This document shows, in pieces, positions 1 to 8,735 of a stretch of DNA of 64,000 nucleotides. A model generated the notes under the pieces. That model saw only the letters and a program-made list of their open reading frames with translations. It did not search any database and was not told the DNA's origin. Numbering within the stretch: the first letter of the stretch is position 1; each line of letters begins with the position of its first letter. The DNA comes from Bacteroidales bacterium UBA1181 (GTDB lineage: Bacteria > Bacteroidota > Bacteroidia > Bacteroidales > Paludibacteraceae), in assembly GCA_002310215.1 (NCBI GenBank), contig DBYR01000014.1:164460-228459 (forward strand). The letters run 5' to 3'. A program made the position numbers and the translations under genes.

Positions 1-2
1 TC

Positions 3-2360
3 GACTGCTATTCCATGCGTGAAGCGATTGAGGATGGTTATATCCTTGACCCCACAAAGGCTATCATACCATACGCCGTGCCGGTTGATTTCCAGTTGCC
101 GGAAGAGTTACAGGACAGCGATGAAGAAGACATAGATATTGTCCTTCGGAAGAATAAAGTGTATTCATTCGAGCCCCGAATGCGCAAGATAGCAGAATTC
201 ATCGTGCATCGTCTTGTGAGTCTTGTCTATAAGAAGATTCGCGGAGAAGGAAAGGCAATGTTGGCGGTGAGAAGTATTCCTAATGCCATCAAATATTTCA
301 ATATCATACGTACACTGTATAATCAGAAATGTCAGGAACCAGCGTTTGAAAAATACAAGGACGCGCCTATCGCCATCATCTATAGCGATGACCAAAAGAA
401 CGAGTCATGTGCTACGCTGAATGGGGGCTTGAGCGAAGAGAAGGTGATCCAGAACTTCCGCCAGGCGAAGAACGGCTTGATTATCGTGGTGGATAAGTTG
501 CAGACAGGATTTGACGAGCCTAAGTTGCATACGCTTTTCCTCGACAAGGAAATCAGCGACATCAATGCCATACAGACCATCAGCCGTGTGAATCGTACCT
601 GCAAGTACAAGGACGATTGCCATATTGTTGATTGCTCTTGGCGTAATGTGAATGTGAGAAACATCGGGCAGGCTTTTAAAAAGTTTTGCGATATGGCTAT
701 CTCCGATTTCAATCCGGAATTTGAGGCCAAGAGTGTGGCCCGCACTTATAGGTTGCTGCAGACCAGTGATTCTTATGTGCAATGGTTCTCACGCTATCAG
801 CATGAAAAGGAAGACACACATTTCGTATTGGAAATGGAAGATGGATTCCGTCAGTGGATAGAACAATGCTTTTATCAAGAGGATTTGGCTAAGAAGTATA
901 ATGAAGAAAATAATCTGAAGCCAACCGATGCCGACTACCATCCGGTCTCGAATCCGGCGCGGGAACTTCGCCATTTGATTGGTCATTTCATCTCCGTCAT
1001 CCGTTTGTTGGATGGCGTCTTCGTGATAGACAGGAAGTACTATGACGAAGTGTTTCTGTCGTTCTGGCAGGTATATTGCAACATCTATTCTGGCGTGAAC
1101 CAAGTGCTTGTGGACGATCCTTATGAGTATGAGGTGATAGACAGTGATGAGAAGCCAGGTATTACCCTTGTGGACGGTGAAGAGGAAGGCAACGGCCGTG
1201 GTGGGCATGGAGGTTCTCGTGGAGGTTCTAGTTCTCAGCCACCAAAAGGTAAGAGCATGGACCAGGTGTTGGCCATCCTGCAAAGACTGCATGAGAAAGA
1301 AGAACTGACGGCAAAACAAGCCCAAATCTGGTTGCGGGAAATCGGTTTGATGTTTGAGTATATCAAAGGTGATAGCGATTTTTATGCCTTTGCTAAGGAC
1401 GAAAACTACACAGAAGAGGAAAAACTGGAAAAATACAAGGTTGCACAAAGGAAGTATCGCCGTGGACTGAAAAAACGCACCGATTTCGCACAGGTAGAGC
1501 GTTTCATTCAGATGCTTGATGAAAATGCGGAGCAATTGTTCTCTATCTTCATGGCAGACTTGCGCAATGTTGAGAACGGTGACTCTGACTTTGATTACGA
1601 CACCACGGATCAGGAACCTATACAGGCGTCATTCTCAATGGAAGACCTGGTGGAGATGGTACGTAGGAAAATACGTCCAGAATATGATGAATCGAAACTA
1701 CAGCAGAAAATACTTGAGACGTTCGCCGAGCGTTTCAAGGAATTGTCACGTCATTTGCGCAGTTTTAACGAGACTGTTAGGGCCTTCTTTATGGTGTTGA
1801 ATACACCATCTTTGCCGAGCCTTGATGGAATGGATAGTGTGGTAAAGGAATCATTAAACAGGGTCTGTATGGCCGAAGATCTTAGTCTGTCGGACAAACG
1901 AATGCACCTCGACATGCTTTTGATGAGATATGAAGTGTATCTCAAGAAACTCTATTATCTTATTCATAAAGAGGAACTGCCTGCGAGGGAAGTGGGCCAA
2001 GGCGCGACACTGTCAAACGCAGTCTTCGCATTCCCTTCGTTACGTGGATTGAAAAACAATCCGATGCCTGCTTATCAGGAATTTTCACAGAGGCTGATTG
2101 TGCTTCGGCAACTGCGAAACGATGAATCGCATGCAAGTATGAACATGACGGAGCAGGAAGTAGATGCTGCTTTGCTTATTGTAATAGACATGTATCTGTT
2201 TGTGACTGGCACGAACGTCACCGATTTAGAGATGGCTGGGTATGATTTGGATGATTTGCCTTCGGAGAATCAGCTGAACTATCAGGTTACCGATCGTGAA
2301 GTTTATTCCACGAACAGTATCGCGGCAAATTCCCAGCCTCCTTATGGAACGAATGATTGA
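3..2360 (+). CDS. hsdR: Type I restriction enzyme HsdR, C-terminal part (partial at left edge)
   Basis: This is the motor/restriction subunit of a type I restriction-modification system, which translocates DNA and cleaves unmodified DNA with HsdM/HsdS. The reading frame is open from base 3, so the N-terminal nuclease and Walker A region lie outside the window. Visible are the 'SMREAIEDGYILD' block and the late superfamily-2 helicase motifs TGFDEP and QTISRVNR (bases ~510-600), followed by a long helical C-terminal region. A Gly/Ser-rich linker sits at bases 1195-1245. The far C-terminus (bases ~2090-2200) contains LRNDESHAS, which fits the R-x4-H pattern of HEPN-like or DUF4145-like domains; that reading is inference. 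No hsdM or hsdS is in the window on this side. The HsdR assignment is firm. Confidence 0.9.
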   Translation, partial: DCYSMREAIEDGYILDPTKAIIPYAVPVDFQLPEELQDSDEEDIDIVLRKNKVYSFEPRMRKIAEFIVHRLVSLVYKKIRGEGKAMLAVRSIPNAIKYFNIIRTLYNQKCQEPAFEKYKDAPIAIIYSDDQKNESCATLNGGLSEEKVIQNFRQAKNGLIIVVDKLQTGFDEPKLHTLFLDKEISDINAIQTISRVNRTCKYKDDCHIVDCSWRNVNVRNIGQAFKKFCDMAISDFNPEFEAKSVARTYRLLQTSDSYVQWFSRYQHEKEDTHFVLEMEDGFRQWIEQCFYQEDLAKKYNEENNLKPTDADYHPVSNPARELRHLIGHFISVIRLLDGVFVIDRKYYDEVFLSFWQVYCNIYSGVNQVLVDDPYEYEVIDSDEKPGITLVDGEEEGNGRGGHGGSRGGSSSQPPKGKSMDQVLAILQRLHEKEELTAKQAQIWLREIGLMFEYIKGDSDFYAFAKDENYTEEEKLEKYKVAQRKYRRGLKKRTDFAQVERFIQMLDENAEQLFSIFMADLRNVENGDSDFDYDTTDQEPIQASFSMEDLVEMVRRKIRPEYDESKLQQKILETFAERFKELSRHLRSFNETVRAFFMVLNTPSLPSLDGMDSVVKESLNRVCMAEDLSLSDKRMHLDMLLMRYEVYLKKLYYLIHKEELPAREVGQGATLSNAVFAFPSLRGLKNNPMPAYQEFSQRLIVLRQLRNDESHASMNMTEQEVDAALLIVIDMYLFVTGTNVTDLEMAGYDLDDLPSENQLNYQVTDREVYSTNSIAANSQPPYGTND

Positions 2361-2418
2361 CGGATCTAACTTGCTGTCATATAGACTATAAAATAGACTG
2401 AATGACTCTATACCATGA

Positions 2419-2448
2419 AGGCGGAATGAAAAATTCCGCTTTTTTTTA
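2419..2448 (+). terminator. Rho-independent terminator after hsdR
   Basis: A perfect 7-bp stem, GCGGAAT/ATTCCGC with a 5-nt loop, is followed by eight T residues. It lies 60 bp after the hsdR stop and separates it from the DUF2130 gene. Confidence 0.85.
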
Positions 2449-2463
2449 TAAAATTTATTTGTC

Positions 2464-2499
2464 TATGCAGAATGCCTGCATAGGTGGTTTCTACCTTTG
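2464..2499 (+). promoter_or_regulatory. Inverted repeat plus TACCTTTG -7 box before the DUF2130 gene
   Basis: A 7-bp inverted repeat (TATGCAG/CTGCATA, 5-nt spacer, 2464-2482) sits directly upstream of TACCTTTG (2492-2499), a Bacteroidetes TAnnTTTG -7 element. No good TTG element lies at the usual 19-21 nt spacing. The repeat occupies the place where a regulator would bind. Promoter call moderate, operator call speculative. Confidence 0.45.
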
Positions 2500-2544
2500 T
2501 CTCAGTGATATAAAAAATATGTTTAATTTTAAATGGGAAGGATT

Positions 2545-3753
2545 ATGAAAGAGTTAATTTGTCCAAATTGCAAAAAAGCGTTTACTATCGATGAAGATGT
2601 ATATGCATCCATCGTAAGCCAAGTGAAAGATGCTGAATTCCACGAGGAGTTGGAGCAGCGTGTTGCGGAAATGCACGAACGTCATAAGGCGGAGGAGCAG
2701 TTGATTGCAGCCAACGTGGAGAAACATTTTAAGAACGAACTGAGTGAAAGGGAGAAGGAGATTCTTAGGTTACGGTCGACTGTAAGCGAAAGTGAACAAA
2801 AGCTCAAGTTCGCCCTTGTGGAGGAGCAGCGCAAGTCGCAAGCCGACATCCAGCGCATGAGCGAGGAGATCATCAGACTGAAAGCCGATGCGAAGTTGAA
2901 CGAGCAGAAGGCAGCTAATCAAGAGGTTACGATTAGGAAACAGTTTGAATTGGAGTTGAAGCATGCGCAGGAGCAAATCGATTACTACAAAGACATGAAG
3001 ACCCGTATGTCGACGAAGATGGTGGGTGAGTCGCTCGAAATACATTGTAGCACCTTGTTCAATGGGGAGTTGAGGCCATTGTTCCCGAATGCCTATTTCG
3101 AGAAAGACAATGATGCTTCTGACGGATCGAAAGGAGATTTCATCTTCCGGGATTATGATGGTGGTACTGAATATATCTCTATTATGTTCGAGATGAAGAA
3201 TGAGATGGATAGTACCAACTCAAAGCATAAGAACGAGGATTTCTTCAAGAAACTGGATGCTGATAGAACCGCTAAAGGGTGCGAATATGCTGTGTTGGTG
3301 TCGATGTTGGAACCCGATAGCGAGTTGTATAACGGGGGCATCGTGGATGTGTCGTACCGTTATCCCAAAATGTATGTCATCAGACCACAGTTTTTCAAAG
3401 CCATAATCACGCTCTTGTCCAATGCGGCGAAAAAGACGGTGGAATACAGGAAGGAGCTTGAAATCGTCCGCAGTCAGCATATTGATGTTAGTCACTTCGA
3501 GGATCAACTGCTTGATTTTAAGGAGAAATTTGGGCGGAATTATCGCCTAGCCACTGAAAAGTTCAAGGCGGCCATCGATGAGATTGATAAATCCATTGTA
3601 CATCTACAGAAGATCAAAGATGCTTTGGTCGGTTCGGAAAACAATCTTCGTCTGGCAAATGATAAAGCGGATGACCTCTCCATCAAGAAGTTGACCAAGG
3701 ATAATCCCACAATGCGTGCGATGTTCGAGGAGGTTAGAGGCCATCAGCAATAG
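2545..3753 (+). CDS. DUF2130 domain protein (PD-(D/E)XK-like, coiled coil)
   Basis: A 402-aa protein recognisable as the DUF2130 family. The N-terminus has a CPNCKKAF zinc-knuckle-like pair of cysteines. Residues ~30-155 are a long charged coiled coil rich in E/K/Q. The second half carries GDFIF followed by FEMK (D198, E216, K218), matching a PD-(D/E)XK nuclease-type core. The start at 2545 was preferred over the in-frame ATG at 2533 because GGAAGG lies just upstream as a ribosome binding site. It lies between a restriction subunit and an ASCH-like protein, so a role in DNA defence or DNA processing is plausible, but the cellular function of the family is not established. Family call confident, function unknown. 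Confidence 0.8.
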   Translation: MKELICPNCKKAFTIDEDVYASIVSQVKDAEFHEELEQRVAEMHERHKAEEQLIAANVEKHFKNELSEREKEILRLRSTVSESEQKLKFALVEEQRKSQADIQRMSEEIIRLKADAKLNEQKAANQEVTIRKQFELELKHAQEQIDYYKDMKTRMSTKMVGESLEIHCSTLFNGELRPLFPNAYFEKDNDASDGSKGDFIFRDYDGGTEYISIMFEMKNEMDSTNSKHKNEDFFKKLDADRTAKGCEYAVLVSMLEPDSELYNGGIVDVSYRYPKMYVIRPQFFKAIITLLSNAAKKTVEYRKELEIVRSQHIDVSHFEDQLLDFKEKFGRNYRLATEKFKAAIDEIDKSIVHLQKIKDALVGSENNLRLANDKADDLSIKKLTKDNPTMRAMFEEVRGHQQ

Positions 3754-3774
3754 GTAGGGTAGTGTTTGCCCCTT

Positions 3775-3795
3775 GCGCATAGCCATCCTATGCGC
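3775..3795. repeat. 8-bp perfect inverted repeat between DUF2130 and ASCH-like genes
   Basis: GCGCATAG / CTATGCGC with a 5-nt spacer. There is no T-tract, so it is not a normal terminator. It could be an RNA hairpin in a shared transcript or a protein-binding site. Confidence 0.5.
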
Positions 3796-3875
3796 ACCCC
3801 GCGAAGGTTCTAAGCCTTGCTTCGATGCAGGGGCGGGGACAATGCGATTTCGCAGAGTTATTAATACTTACGATT

Positions 3876-4421
3876 ATGATTGACGAATTAGTAATTGCAG
3901 ACATCGAAGAGAACAAGAAGGAGATTTACGGGCGCAGGAAAGCGTGGTGTGACGCACATGGCGCACCGATGCCCGAGCCGATAGAGTGCCTTGACCTGAT
4001 AATGAGGAAGGAGTTCGCCCTGCGGATCCTGCAAGGCAAGAAAAACGTGGAACTGAGGGATTGCACCGACCATTATATCAGTAGATTGTATGACCGGAAG
4101 ATCACCGATTTCTATGAGCTTCACAAGGATGATGATGAGATAGCCGGGCAGTATGGTTGGTTAGGATACTTGGACGCGTTGAGGCCGGTGAAGACCATCC
4201 ATTTCCACGACTACGCCAACACGTGGTATCTCGACGTTGAGGTGCTGTCCAACGGCATCACGCGGGTGGTGAAGGACGACGTGGAGATGCTGCGCGACGT
4301 CTTCGATTTCCACGAGCTGGACGCCCTTCTCCTCGACTGCGAGAGAAAGAGGCAGAACGACAGACCGGTGTTCTTCGACTTCTCAATCAAGCGTATCATC
4401 GCCACGAATCTGGAGGTATAA
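3876..4421 (+). CDS. ASCH-like domain protein
   Basis: A 181-aa protein. The segment from residue ~35, 'LIMRKEFALRILQGKKNVELRD', matches the start of ASCH/PUA-like folds, where 'up to a Gly-Lys then VELR' is the hallmark of the putative RNA- or nucleotide-binding beta-barrel. The C-terminal half (DFSIKRIIATNLEV at the end) is not otherwise recognised. The ATG at 3876 was chosen because the upstream in-frame codons overlap the hairpin-rich intergenic stretch. It stands alone before a bidirectional terminator. ASCH proteins are proposed RNA-binding or base-modification-associated factors; no specific role can be assigned. Confidence 0.6.
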   Translation: MIDELVIADIEENKKEIYGRRKAWCDAHGAPMPEPIECLDLIMRKEFALRILQGKKNVELRDCTDHYISRLYDRKITDFYELHKDDDEIAGQYGWLGYLDALRPVKTIHFHDYANTWYLDVEVLSNGITRVVKDDVEMLRDVFDFHELDALLLDCERKRQNDRPVFFDFSIKRIIATNLEV

Positions 4422-4454
4422 AAAAACGGGTACGTACACACGCACCCGTTTTTT
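4421..4454. terminator. Bidirectional terminator between the ASCH-like gene and pfp
   Basis: AAAAAACGGGT (4421-4431) pairs with ACCCGTTTTTT (4444-4454), giving a GC stem with a T-tract on each strand. It serves the two convergent genes on either side. Confidence 0.85.
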
Positions 4455-4471
4455 CGTATAATATAGTTCGA

Positions 4472-6085
4472 TTAAGCTTGCTCCAAAGCCAACGTCTTAG
4501 TAGGTTGGTCGCATACCTCAGAAGGACCGAAGTATTGGATTGGGCCTGGGTAAACGTAAGAAGTCTCGATTGCCCATTTCTCGCGGTTAGCGGCCAAAGC
4601 CTTGAACGGAGCGCCGTCCAACTCAACCAATGCCTTGCGGATAACTGGTTTTTGCTTACCGTTACGTTGCTCCATGTTCATCATCATCGTGATAGGCACA
4701 CCGGCAGCGATCCATTGGTCAGCTGGCTTCGTGGTGTTCTTGATCAATGACATGTAACCAGACTTGCCAGAGGCGATCAAGTTAGCCGCGTTGTAACCCA
4801 AAGAGTAGCAGTAGTCAGCGTCGAAGTTAGAAGGAGCGGCGCAACGACCCTCGTATCCGAAGAAGTGGCCGAGACCTGAGAACTTGCCTACATACTTGCC
4901 CTCAGCCTTCATGGCAGCCAAACGGGTCTTAACCATCTCGATGAGCAATTTCTCCGTTTCGATCAAAGAAACCTGAACGTTACCGTGAGGGTCACGCTCC
5001 AAAGTCAATTGCTTAGCGATGGCCTCTGGAAGGCTCTCGTATACGGACTTGCTGTTAGCAGAAAGCTTAGAAACAGCAGTCTTGACGTCTGATTCAGTAG
5101 CCAACAAATCGTTCAACTCCTTGATCAAGACCTTCATCTCAGGGATGAACTCGATCAAGCCCTCAGGGATCAACACAACACCGAAGTTGTTACCCTTAGC
5201 GGCGCGTGCTGCTACGGTGTCGGCGATGTTGTTGACGATCTGAGCCAAAGTCATCTTCTTAGCCTCTACCTCCTCAGAAACGATGCAGATGTTTGGTTGA
5301 GTCTGCAAACCGCACTCCAAAGCGATGTGGGAAGCTGAACGACCCATCAACTTGATGAAGTGCCAGTATTTCTTAGCGGAGTTAGCGTCACGCATGATGT
5401 TACCGATCACCTCAGAGTAAACCTTACATGCCGTGTCGAAACCGAAGGAAGTCTCGATTTGGTCGTTCTTCAAGTCACCGTCGATGGTCTTAGGGCAACC
5501 GATTACCTGGATGCCGGCCTTCTTCGCCAAGTAGTACTCAGCCAAGACGCAAGCGTTAGTGTTGGAGTCATCACCACCGATGATCACCAATGCCTTGATG
5601 CCCAACTTGTTGCAGATCTCGATACCGCTGTCGAACTGAGACTCCTCCTCCAACTTGGTACGGCCTGAACCGATGATGTCGAAACCACCCGTGTTACGGT
5701 AGTCGTCGATGATGTCAGCAGTCAACTCGATGTATTTGTGATCGATCAAACCGCTAGGACCACCCAAGAATCCATACAATTTACCCTTAGGGTTCAACGC
5801 CTTGATACCGTCGAACAAACCTGAGATCACGTTGTGACCGCCAGGGGCTTGACCACCGGAAAGGATTACACCCACGTTGAAGTCGCCCATAGCCAACTTA
5901 GTGGCTGCGGCCTCGAACGTAACGATAGGCATACCATACGTGTTAGGGAACAATTTTTTGATTTCAGCTTGGTTCGCAACAGACTCAGTTGCTTTACCTT
6001 CTTTGAGCGCTACGCCACCTTTGAATGCCTTAGGCAATTTAGGTTGGTAAGCGGCTCTAGCGATTTGCAATGCACTTTTTGCCAT
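4472..6085 (-). CDS. pfp: Diphosphate--fructose-6-phosphate 1-phosphotransferase (PPi-PFK)
   Basis: A 537-aa long-form PPi-dependent phosphofructokinase that reversibly phosphorylates fructose-6-phosphate using pyrophosphate in glycolysis. Family signatures in order: GGQAPGGHNVISG near residue 77 (phosphate-binding loop), GGDDSNTNA near 169, and PKTIDGDLKN near 199 containing the catalytic Asp. GDD in place of the GDG of ATP-PFKs is the known determinant of pyrophosphate use. This enzyme is characteristic of Bacteroidales. It is monocistronic, converging on the ASCH-like gene with a shared terminator. A 12-bp palindrome (CGCAAATTTGCG, 6142-6153) lies about 57 bp upstream of its start and may be in its promoter. 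Codon use looks highly expressed. Confidence 0.96.
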   Translation of the reverse strand: MAKSALQIARAAYQPKLPKAFKGGVALKEGKATESVANQAEIKKLFPNTYGMPIVTFEAAATKLAMGDFNVGVILSGGQAPGGHNVISGLFDGIKALNPKGKLYGFLGGPSGLIDHKYIELTADIIDDYRNTGGFDIIGSGRTKLEEESQFDSGIEICNKLGIKALVIIGGDDSNTNACVLAEYYLAKKAGIQVIGCPKTIDGDLKNDQIETSFGFDTACKVYSEVIGNIMRDANSAKKYWHFIKLMGRSASHIALECGLQTQPNICIVSEEVEAKKMTLAQIVNNIADTVAARAAKGNNFGVVLIPEGLIEFIPEMKVLIKELNDLLATESDVKTAVSKLSANSKSVYESLPEAIAKQLTLERDPHGNVQVSLIETEKLLIEMVKTRLAAMKAEGKYVGKFSGLGHFFGYEGRCAAPSNFDADYCYSLGYNAANLIASGKSGYMSLIKNTTKPADQWIAAGVPITMMMNMEQRNGKQKPVIRKALVELDGAPFKALAANREKWAIETSYVYPGPIQYFGPSEVCDQPTKTLALEQA

Positions 6086-6398
6086 TATGATTACTATTTT
6101 TAGATTAAAATATGAATTTCACACCTTTCGGAAAAAATCCACGCAAATTTGCGAAATTTTTTTCTCTTCTCAAAACATATGAGTTAAGAGTTAAGAGGTA
6201 AGAGTTAAGATTTTTTTATTTACTATTTTGCTATTTACTATTTACGTCTGTCAGGACTAAAATCGTAAATCGTAAATTGTCAAATCGTAAATCTACATAT
6301 GTTCCATATAGCGAAATACTCTCCCCCGTTATGTGTTTCATTATCTTATTATTATGTAAAAAGTACATTTATTTTGCAAGATTTTAGGGTAAAAATTA
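6086..6398. other. Intergenic region with short tandem repeats
   Basis: No gene is seen. 6181-6210 holds about four imperfect copies of an 8-mer of the type GAGTTAAG. 6259-6294 holds repeated AAATCGTAAAT/TCGTAAATC units. A similar GAGTTAAGAATTAAG tract occurs at 16197-16230 after mtaB. The pfp promoter must lie near the left end. The spacing is irregular and there is no spacer structure, so it is not a CRISPR. Confidence 0.6.
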
Positions 6399-6427
6399 TT
6401 GATTAATTAAAATATGTCATATCTTTG
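6399..6427 (+). promoter_or_regulatory. Bacteroidetes sigma-type promoter
   Basis: TTG at 6399-6401, an 18-nt spacer, then TATCTTTG at 6420-6427. This matches the -33/-7 consensus (TTG ... TAnnTTTG) and leads to the lipoprotein gene at 6524. Confidence 0.6.
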
Positions 6428-6523
6428 TCGAGTGAATATGTGATTAGAGTTGTTTGTTTTTAAATATTTCATCATGAAAATGCATAAGGTTATCTAATGT
6501 TTAATAAATAAATTTTTACGATT

Positions 6524-8179
6524 ATGTTTTCTATCAAAGAGAGTAGTAGGTCTTGTTTGCGCAAGTTGTTTTGTTTGAGTGGGTTGCTACTCGCCCTCCA
6601 GTTATCTTCCTGTGAGAAAGATGAAGTGTTGAACGAGCCGGTCAGTGAACAACAGACCGTAAGTAGTGAGATTCGCCTTGGGGCCAAGGTCGAGAGTCCG
6701 TTCCTGTTGCGTAACATGCAACGTTCCGTGGATACGCTGTCGGCACGGTCGGGGCTGAGGAGTAAGACCGTTTTGGAACCTACCCATCTGTATGTGCGTT
6801 TTCTGCCGGCGGACACGACGCAGTACGAGCGTTTGGTGGCGGACACCACGTTGGATTTCGATTCATATCCGTTGGACTATGAATTGACGGAGGGAGATTC
6901 CTACCATGATCCGTCATTGCCGGCGGAAGCCATCACGTGGCAGTACACGGTGGTGCCGGCTGATTACGATCTGAAGGGGCTTGGCATCATGTACGAAGTG
7001 CTTGACGAGCTTTATATCTTGGACGAGGACTTGGAGCGGGAGGACATCTCTGTCGGGGATGCGCAGCTCCGCTCCGGGAAGAGCTCGGGCTTGTCGTGGA
7101 AGAGCGTGGTGGACGAGGCGCTGATCCAGACGGGCAACGTGGGTGAGACCACCCTGCGTTCGAAGTGGACACCAGCCGCCACCATCAAGGCGTATGACGA
7201 CCGGATGCGTAAGTACATTCCGCTGCAGGGCGTGAAGGTGCGCATCCGATACTTATCCTTTCTGAAAGCGTACCACTACACGGATGCGAACGGAGATGTG
7301 ACGTTCAGCAGCAAGCGCACGAGCGTGGAGTATAGCATTGAGTGGGAGCGGGACATGTGGGATATCCGTGATGATGGCACGCAAGCTTACTACCATGGAC
7401 CAGACCAGAAGGGGAAGTGGAATTTGAACATTAATACGGGTACTCCGAAATCTTTGCATTATTCTGCTATTCATCGCGCATTGCACAAGTATTACTATGG
7501 CGATTGCTGCGGACTGGTACGTCCAAGTAAGAGTTTGAAAATATCTTATCAAGAGGGAAGTGACCCTGACAAAGAAGGTACAGCTTTGGGTTCTACATCC
7601 TCAGCTAAAGTACGCACATGGAATTGGATCTTTTCTGCAATTAAAATCTATGAAAAAGGCAAAATAAAAGATGACAATAAGGTTGTAGGGGAATATGTGC
7701 TGGATGTAAGTAGCGTATTTTCAACCACTTTGCATGAGTTGGCGCATGCTTCCCATGCTTGTCGTATGAGCAGAAGTGGGTATGATGAAACAAGCCAATT
7801 CGTCAAAGATGGTTGGGCGGTTGCTGTGGAATGGTATTTGATGTTGGACGAATATCGAAAACTTGGAATTAGCGCATCTATGTTGGAATATTTGGATGAT
7901 TTAAAGAACGAGCAAGTTTGGCCAGATGTGAGCAGGTCAATATGGTATTCTTCATTGTATATTGATTTGGTCGATTCTTATAATCAAGGGAAATATAATG
8001 CCGAAAGACCATTTGACGAAGTGAGTGGCTATACTATGCCTTTGATTGATAGTAAACTTACTTCTATGAAATCTTACATAGATGTGGAGAATTTCGTTAA
8101 AAGCAATCGTCCCTCTAATGTAACAGATAGTCAGATTAATAAACTTCTAAAATTATATAAACAAAAATGGGAAAATTAA
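6524..8179 (+). CDS. Secreted lipoprotein with HExxH zinc-protease motif
   Basis: A 551-aa protein. The N-terminus has Arg/Lys, a hydrophobic stretch and a lipobox (LQLSSC, Cys ~30), so it is a signal-peptidase-II lipoprotein. At nucleotides 7732-7758 it encodes TTLHELAHASHA, an HExxH-type zinc-binding motif on a helix, followed by SQFVKDGWAVAVEW, where a Glu could be the third ligand as in gluzincins. The middle (residues ~220-290) looks like a beta-sandwich, 'IPLQGVKVRIRY...TDANGDVTF', resembling carboxypeptidase-regulatory-like or Ig-like domains. It overlaps the next lipoprotein gene by 13 bp, so the two are translationally coupled. A surface metalloprotease is inferred; the substrate is unknown. 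Confidence 0.7.
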   Translation: MFSIKESSRSCLRKLFCLSGLLLALQLSSCEKDEVLNEPVSEQQTVSSEIRLGAKVESPFLLRNMQRSVDTLSARSGLRSKTVLEPTHLYVRFLPADTTQYERLVADTTLDFDSYPLDYELTEGDSYHDPSLPAEAITWQYTVVPADYDLKGLGIMYEVLDELYILDEDLEREDISVGDAQLRSGKSSGLSWKSVVDEALIQTGNVGETTLRSKWTPAATIKAYDDRMRKYIPLQGVKVRIRYLSFLKAYHYTDANGDVTFSSKRTSVEYSIEWERDMWDIRDDGTQAYYHGPDQKGKWNLNINTGTPKSLHYSAIHRALHKYYYGDCCGLVRPSKSLKISYQEGSDPDKEGTALGSTSSAKVRTWNWIFSAIKIYEKGKIKDDNKVVGEYVLDVSSVFSTTLHELAHASHACRMSRSGYDETSQFVKDGWAVAVEWYLMLDEYRKLGISASMLEYLDDLKNEQVWPDVSRSIWYSSLYIDLVDSYNQGKYNAERPFDEVSGYTMPLIDSKLTSMKSYIDVENFVKSNRPSNVTDSQINKLLKLYKQKWEN

Positions 8180-8613
8180 AAATTATTTCAGTGGCGATTT
8201 TGTCTATGCCCTTTATCGTGTCGTGCGACGAAGATGTGGATAACTCTATTACAGGGGAATATAACTTTAAGATAGTAAATGGCACGAGCCATAAGTGTGA
8301 AATCGAGTATCATCCATTTTATAAAGAAAATGATTTAAAGAAAAATTTAATTAGTGCTGGAGACAGTGTTGTTTTTCACGGAGATGGGGGAACAGGAAGA
8401 AACCTCGAAAACCCATTCTCGGATCACCAGGTATATTTGATTTTTGATGATACGTTGAAATACAGTTGTTGGGGAAATAGTGGACATGCGATGTTGGCTG
8501 CCACTTCCAATTATCAGGCTACACTCGTAGAGGAAGGTCATACGGATTTCCGTTACGTCATCACCGAAGAGGACTACGAGTACGCCAAGGCGCATCCGTA
8601 CAAGGGAGAGTGA
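8167..8613 (+). CDS. Small lipoprotein, unknown function
   Basis: A 148-aa protein with a typical lipoprotein signal (MGKLKIISVAILSMPFIVSC, lipobox Cys 20) and an acidic N-terminal mature part (DEDVDNS). The mature domain is short, probably all-beta ('YNFKIVNGTSHKCEIEY'), with no family I recognise. Its start lies inside the end of the metalloprotease-like gene, indicating coupled expression and possibly a partner or inhibitor role (inference only). Confidence 0.65.
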   Translation: MGKLKIISVAILSMPFIVSCDEDVDNSITGEYNFKIVNGTSHKCEIEYHPFYKENDLKKNLISAGDSVVFHGDGGTGRNLENPFSDHQVYLIFDDTLKYSCWGNSGHAMLAATSNYQATLVEEGHTDFRYVITEEDYEYAKAHPYKGE

Positions 8614-8735
8614 GGCGTGAAAGAATGGATCGTCCGTCGAGGCAAAAGTCTTGGCGGACGGCTGTTTGTCGCCGAAAAAGTGCCGAATCTGTCAAGAATT
8701 GTTTATTTTTGCATAAATTTAAAATCATCTGAATT

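Noticed and set aside
789..1535. 248-aa ORF on the minus strand
   Set aside because: Antisense of hsdR, hydrophobic and repetitive, no recognisable domain.
3775..3795. Terminator of the DUF2130 gene
   Set aside because: The stem is good but no T-tract follows on either strand.
6181..6295. CRISPR array
   Set aside because: Repeat units are 8-11 bp, imperfect and adjacent without unique spacers; no cas genes are in the window.
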